Origin: Janibacter sp. DB-40
Lineage (GTDB): Bacteria; Actinomycetota; Actinomycetes; Actinomycetales; Dermatophilaceae
Assembly (NCBI RefSeq): GCF_029510815.1
Contig: NZ_CP120360.1
Coordinates: 1-64,000, forward strand
DNA: 64,000 nucleotides
Direction of reading: 5' to 3'
The notes beneath the pieces were generated by a model. The model worked only from the letters and a program-made list of their open reading frames with translations. It had not been told where the DNA came from and made no database searches. Positions within the stretch are counted from its first letter, which is position 1. Every line of letters starts with the position of its first letter. Below, in pieces: positions 61,640 through 64,000 of the stretch. The position numbers and the translations under genes are program-made.

Positions 61640-62652
61640 GCTCGACACCCAGCCGGCCACCCGCCCCCGAGCCGACGACGCCCGGCCCCGGGCCGACGAT
61701 CAGCCCGGAGCACCACACCCGCCGTCGGTACGAGGTGCGCCACCGCACCACCTACACCTACGAGGAGTACGTCACCGACTCCTACGGCCGCGCGATGCTG
61801 CGCCCACGGAGCACGCCCCAGCAGCGCATCGTCGAGCACCACGTGGAGATCGTGCCCGAGCCGCACATCCACACCGAGCACGTCGACCACTTCGGCAACT
61901 TCTCCAGCTTCTACGAGGTGCGCACCCCACACACCGTCCTCGAGGTGTCCAAGCGCAGCATCGCGGAGATCGACTGGCCGGCACCGGACATGCAGCGGCT
62001 CGACTCCTGGACCGTCGCCGAGGCCGCCGCCGCGGTCTCCGAGGGGGAGGACATCGACCGGGCAGAGGCGGCGCAGTACCTGCTGCCCTCCTCGCTGGTG
62101 GAGCTGGACCCGGAGGTCATCGCCTACGCGGCGGGGATCCTGCCGCCCGACCGGCCCTTCGGCAGCGCCCTCGTGGCTCTCTACTCCGACATCTACCGCG
62201 ACTTCACCTACGCCAAGGGTGCGACGAGCGTGAAGACGACCCTGCCGGAGCTGCTCCGGGGGCGGGCCGGTGTGTGCCAGGACTTCGCACACCTGGCCAT
62301 CGGGTGCCTGCGGGCCGTCGGCATCCCCGCCCGGTACGTCTCCGGGTACATCGAGACCCGTCCGCCGCCCGGCGAGGCCAAGCTCGAGGGCTCCGACGCC
62401 TCGCACGCCTGGGCGGCAGCGATGACGCCGGACGGCGACTGGGTGGACATCGACCCCACGAACAACCACTTCGCCGACTCGCGCTACATCGTCACCGGGT
62501 GGGGTCGTGACTTCCGCGACGTCTCCCCGCTGAAGGGCATCATCTTCTCCGAGGGCAGCGGCTCGACGCTGGACGTCGGTGTCGACGTCATCCGTCTGGG
62601 CACGGGCGACCCACGGGAGAGCGGCGCGACGGGCGCCGGCGACGGCCAGTAA
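61636..62652 (+). CDS. Transglutaminase-like protease family protein
   Basis: A 338-residue protein with an N-terminal bacterial transglutaminase-like domain (RRYEVRHRTTYTYEEYVTDS) and a papain-like transglutaminase core. The catalytic Cys is in GRAGVCQDFAHLAIGCLRA (about residue 214). The His is in SDASHAWAAAM and the Asp in WVDIDPTNN. Proteins of this class accompany the ATP-grasp/alpha-E pair and are thought to cut or remodel the ligase's peptide product. Starts with GTG, overlapping the upstream stop. Confidence 0.9.
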   Translation: MSSTPSRPPAPEPTTPGPGPTISPEHHTRRRYEVRHRTTYTYEEYVTDSYGRAMLRPRSTPQQRIVEHHVEIVPEPHIHTEHVDHFGNFSSFYEVRTPHTVLEVSKRSIAEIDWPAPDMQRLDSWTVAEAAAAVSEGEDIDRAEAAQYLLPSSLVELDPEVIAYAAGILPPDRPFGSALVALYSDIYRDFTYAKGATSVKTTLPELLRGRAGVCQDFAHLAIGCLRAVGIPARYVSGYIETRPPPGEAKLEGSDASHAWAAAMTPDGDWVDIDPTNNHFADSRYIVTGWGRDFRDVSPLKGIIFSEGSGSTLDVGVDVIRLGTGDPRESGATGAGDGQ

Positions 62653-62662
62653 TCTGGCGACC

Positions 62663-63487
62663 ATGCCCACGACCGCCTTCGTCCTCGGTGGAGGGGGCGT
62701 TCTCGGGGCCACCCAGGTCGGGATGCTCCAGGCGCTCCTGGCCGCCGACGTCACACCGGACCTCGTCATCGGGACGAGCATCGGTGCGGTCAACGGCGCC
62801 TTCGTGGCGGCCGACCCCACGGCGGAGGGCGTCGCCCGCCTCGAGGAGCTGTGGCGCGACGTGGTCCGCTCCGGCGAGATGGGCGAGAGCCCGGTGCGCC
62901 AGGCGGCCCGCTTCGCCAAGTACCGCACCCACGTGATGCGAAGGGGGGTGATCCCCGACCTCGTCGAGCGCCACCTCGGCGTGGAGCGGATCGAGGACCT
63001 GGCCGTCCCCTTCCAGTGCGTCGCCGCGGAGATCGAGGGCTCGGCCTCGCGGTGGTTCACCTCCGGCCCGGTCGCGCCGGCGGTCGCAGCCAGCTGCGCG
63101 GTCCCGGGGCTCTTCGCCCCCGTGGAGATCGACGGTGCCCACTACTACGACGGCGGCCTCGTGCACTCCATCCCGGTGGGCAGGGCGATCGCGCTCGGTG
63201 CCACCGTCGTCCACGTGCTCCAGGTCGGCCGGGTCGAGCAGCCGCTGAGCGTGCCACGCAACCCGCTGGACGTCGGGCTCGTCGCCTTCGAGATCGCCCG
63301 GCGGCACCGCTTCGTCGAGGAGATCGCCGAGGTCCCCGACGACGTGCGGCTGCACGTCCTGCCCAGCGGGGTCGACCGCACGCCGACCGCCTCGCTCATC
63401 GGTCAGGGCTCGGTCGCGAAGGTGGAGGATCGGATGGCCCGCGCCTTCGACGCCACGAGTGCCTACCTGCAGGGGACCACCTCGTGA
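62663..63487 (+). CDS. Patatin-like phospholipase
   Basis: A 274-residue serine lipase of the patatin family (RssA/YchK type). The oxyanion loop is VLGGGGVLGATQVG (residues 7-20), the nucleophile Ser is in GTSIGAVNGA (about 41), and the catalytic Asp is in DGGLVHSIPV (about 170). It probably deacylates phospholipids at the inner membrane face. It lies ten bases after the transglutaminase gene and overlaps the acyltransferase start, so it is part of the same operon. Confidence 0.9.
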   Translation: MPTTAFVLGGGGVLGATQVGMLQALLAADVTPDLVIGTSIGAVNGAFVAADPTAEGVARLEELWRDVVRSGEMGESPVRQAARFAKYRTHVMRRGVIPDLVERHLGVERIEDLAVPFQCVAAEIEGSASRWFTSGPVAPAVAASCAVPGLFAPVEIDGAHYYDGGLVHSIPVGRAIALGATVVHVLQVGRVEQPLSVPRNPLDVGLVAFEIARRHRFVEEIAEVPDDVRLHVLPSGVDRTPTASLIGQGSVAKVEDRMARAFDATSAYLQGTTS

Positions 63488-64000
63488 AGATCAGCTCGCT
63501 CCCTTCGCTCCCGGCGCCGCCGTACTGGCTGCGGCTGGTCCTGCAGGGCATCTACCCGCTCGTCGGGATCTTCTTCTCGCTGCTCTTCGTCGCCGTGGCG
63601 CCGTTCATGCTCCTGCTGTGGCCGTGGGACCGACGCCTGGCCCTGCTGCGGTGCCTCTTCCTCGCGCTCTACATCATGTGGGAGGACATCGGGCTCGTCG
63701 TCGAGTGCTGGTACCTGCGGCTGCGCTCGCCGCGGGGCACCAGCCCGACCTGGGACGAGGACCACCTCACCCTGATCCGCCGGGCGCTGAACAACGTGAT
63801 CTTCACCGCCGGCAAGATGGTCGGCTTCACGATCGACGTCGAGGGCGCCATCACGGTCGGCCGCCCGGGCCACCCGCTCGTCGTCATCTCCCGGCACGCC
63901 GGCCCGGCGGACTCGCTGGCGATCGCCTGGCTGCTCGCGTCGACCGCCGGCCGGATCCCGCGGATCGTCCTCGCCGACGCGATGCTGTGGGACCCCGGCA
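63484..64000 (+). CDS. PlsC-type 1-acyl-glycerol-3-phosphate acyltransferase (partial, runs off window)
   Basis: The 5' 517 bases of a gene starting with GTG 63484, overlapping the patatin stop by four bases. Residues up to about 60 hold two hydrophobic segments (LVGIFFSLLFVAVAPFMLLL and a following helix). The acyltransferase H-x4-D motif appears as SRHAGPADS (about residues 139-147). It should transfer acyl groups to lysophospholipid, opposite in effect to the neighbouring patatin. The second conserved block (FPEG-type) would lie beyond the window. Confidence 0.8.
   Translation, partial: MKISSLPSLPAPPYWLRLVLQGIYPLVGIFFSLLFVAVAPFMLLLWPWDRRLALLRCLFLALYIMWEDIGLVVECWYLRLRSPRGTSPTWDEDHLTLIRRALNNVIFTAGKMVGFTIDVEGAITVGRPGHPLVVISRHAGPADSLAIAWLLASTAGRIPRIVLADAMLWDPG

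Noticed and set aside
59273..61660. A 795-codon minus-strand open frame opposite the ATP-grasp gene
   Set aside because: Shadow of a gene with clear conserved domains; composition is typical of antisense frames.

Overview
The window starts exactly on the first codon of dnaA and runs rightward from a bacterial replication origin. Base composition is very GC-rich, GTG starts are frequent and coding third positions are strongly G/C. The order dnaA-oriC-dnaN-gnd-recF-dciA ... gyrB-gyrA-DUF3566-tRNA-Ile-DLW39-tRNA-Ala ... ppiA-rhomboid-crgA-DUF881-trpG-pknB-pbpA-rodA-pstP-fhaB-fhaA-tRNA-Leu is the classical origin neighbourhood of high-GC Gram-positive bacteria. A member of the Micrococcales, probably near Intrasporangiaceae such as Janibacter, fits best. 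That placement is inference from gene content, not from a search.

Layout. (1) 1-6332: replication core (dnaA, oriC, dnaN, gnd, recF, dciA). (2) 6333-21525: about 15 kb of aerobic phenol/catechol meta-cleavage genes set between dciA and gyrB, where most relatives have only small genes. It has four parts: a ferredoxin/catechol 2,3-dioxygenase/heme-binding operon; a divergent AraC regulator facing a six-gene multicomponent phenol hydroxylase operon; two divergent IclR regulators; and a lower-pathway operon (hydratase, acylating acetaldehyde dehydrogenase, aldolase, decarboxylase, tautomerase, semialdehyde dehydrogenase). The semialdehyde hydrolase of the other branch lies alone at 29.4 kb, beyond gyrA. 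Together these convert phenol to catechol, open the ring, and deliver pyruvate plus acetyl-CoA by two parallel branches. (3) 21.6-23.4 kb: a Ser-rich membrane protein and a beta-lactamase-fold lipoprotein. (4) 23.6-29.3 kb: gyrB, gyrA and tRNA genes. (5) 29.4-43.4 kb: cell-wall growth and Ser/Thr phosphosignalling cluster. (6) 43.7-51 kb: mixed genes, including a zinc-finger DksA-type protein, a YeeE/YedE transporter, flavohemoglobin, membrane proteins, an enoyl-CoA hydratase and an NYN-domain protein. (7) 51-57 kb: a TetR-controlled beta-oxidation operon. (8) 57-58.9 kb: a PadR/ArsR-like repressor with an MFS exporter. (9) 59-64 kb: a tightly packed operon of ATP-grasp/alpha-E fusion, transglutaminase, patatin and PlsC-type acyltransferase, cut by the window end.

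The most useful non-gene observations follow. Two families of inverted repeat recur only around the catabolic cluster and look like its operators. A compact cluster of DnaA boxes lies 31 kb from oriC. Two single-base losses in C5 runs shift the frame of the pknB tail. A degraded DUF4188 gene lies beside fhaA. The octamer CGAAGGGG and its complement recur about 40 times, often just after stop codons and sometimes paired into hairpins.
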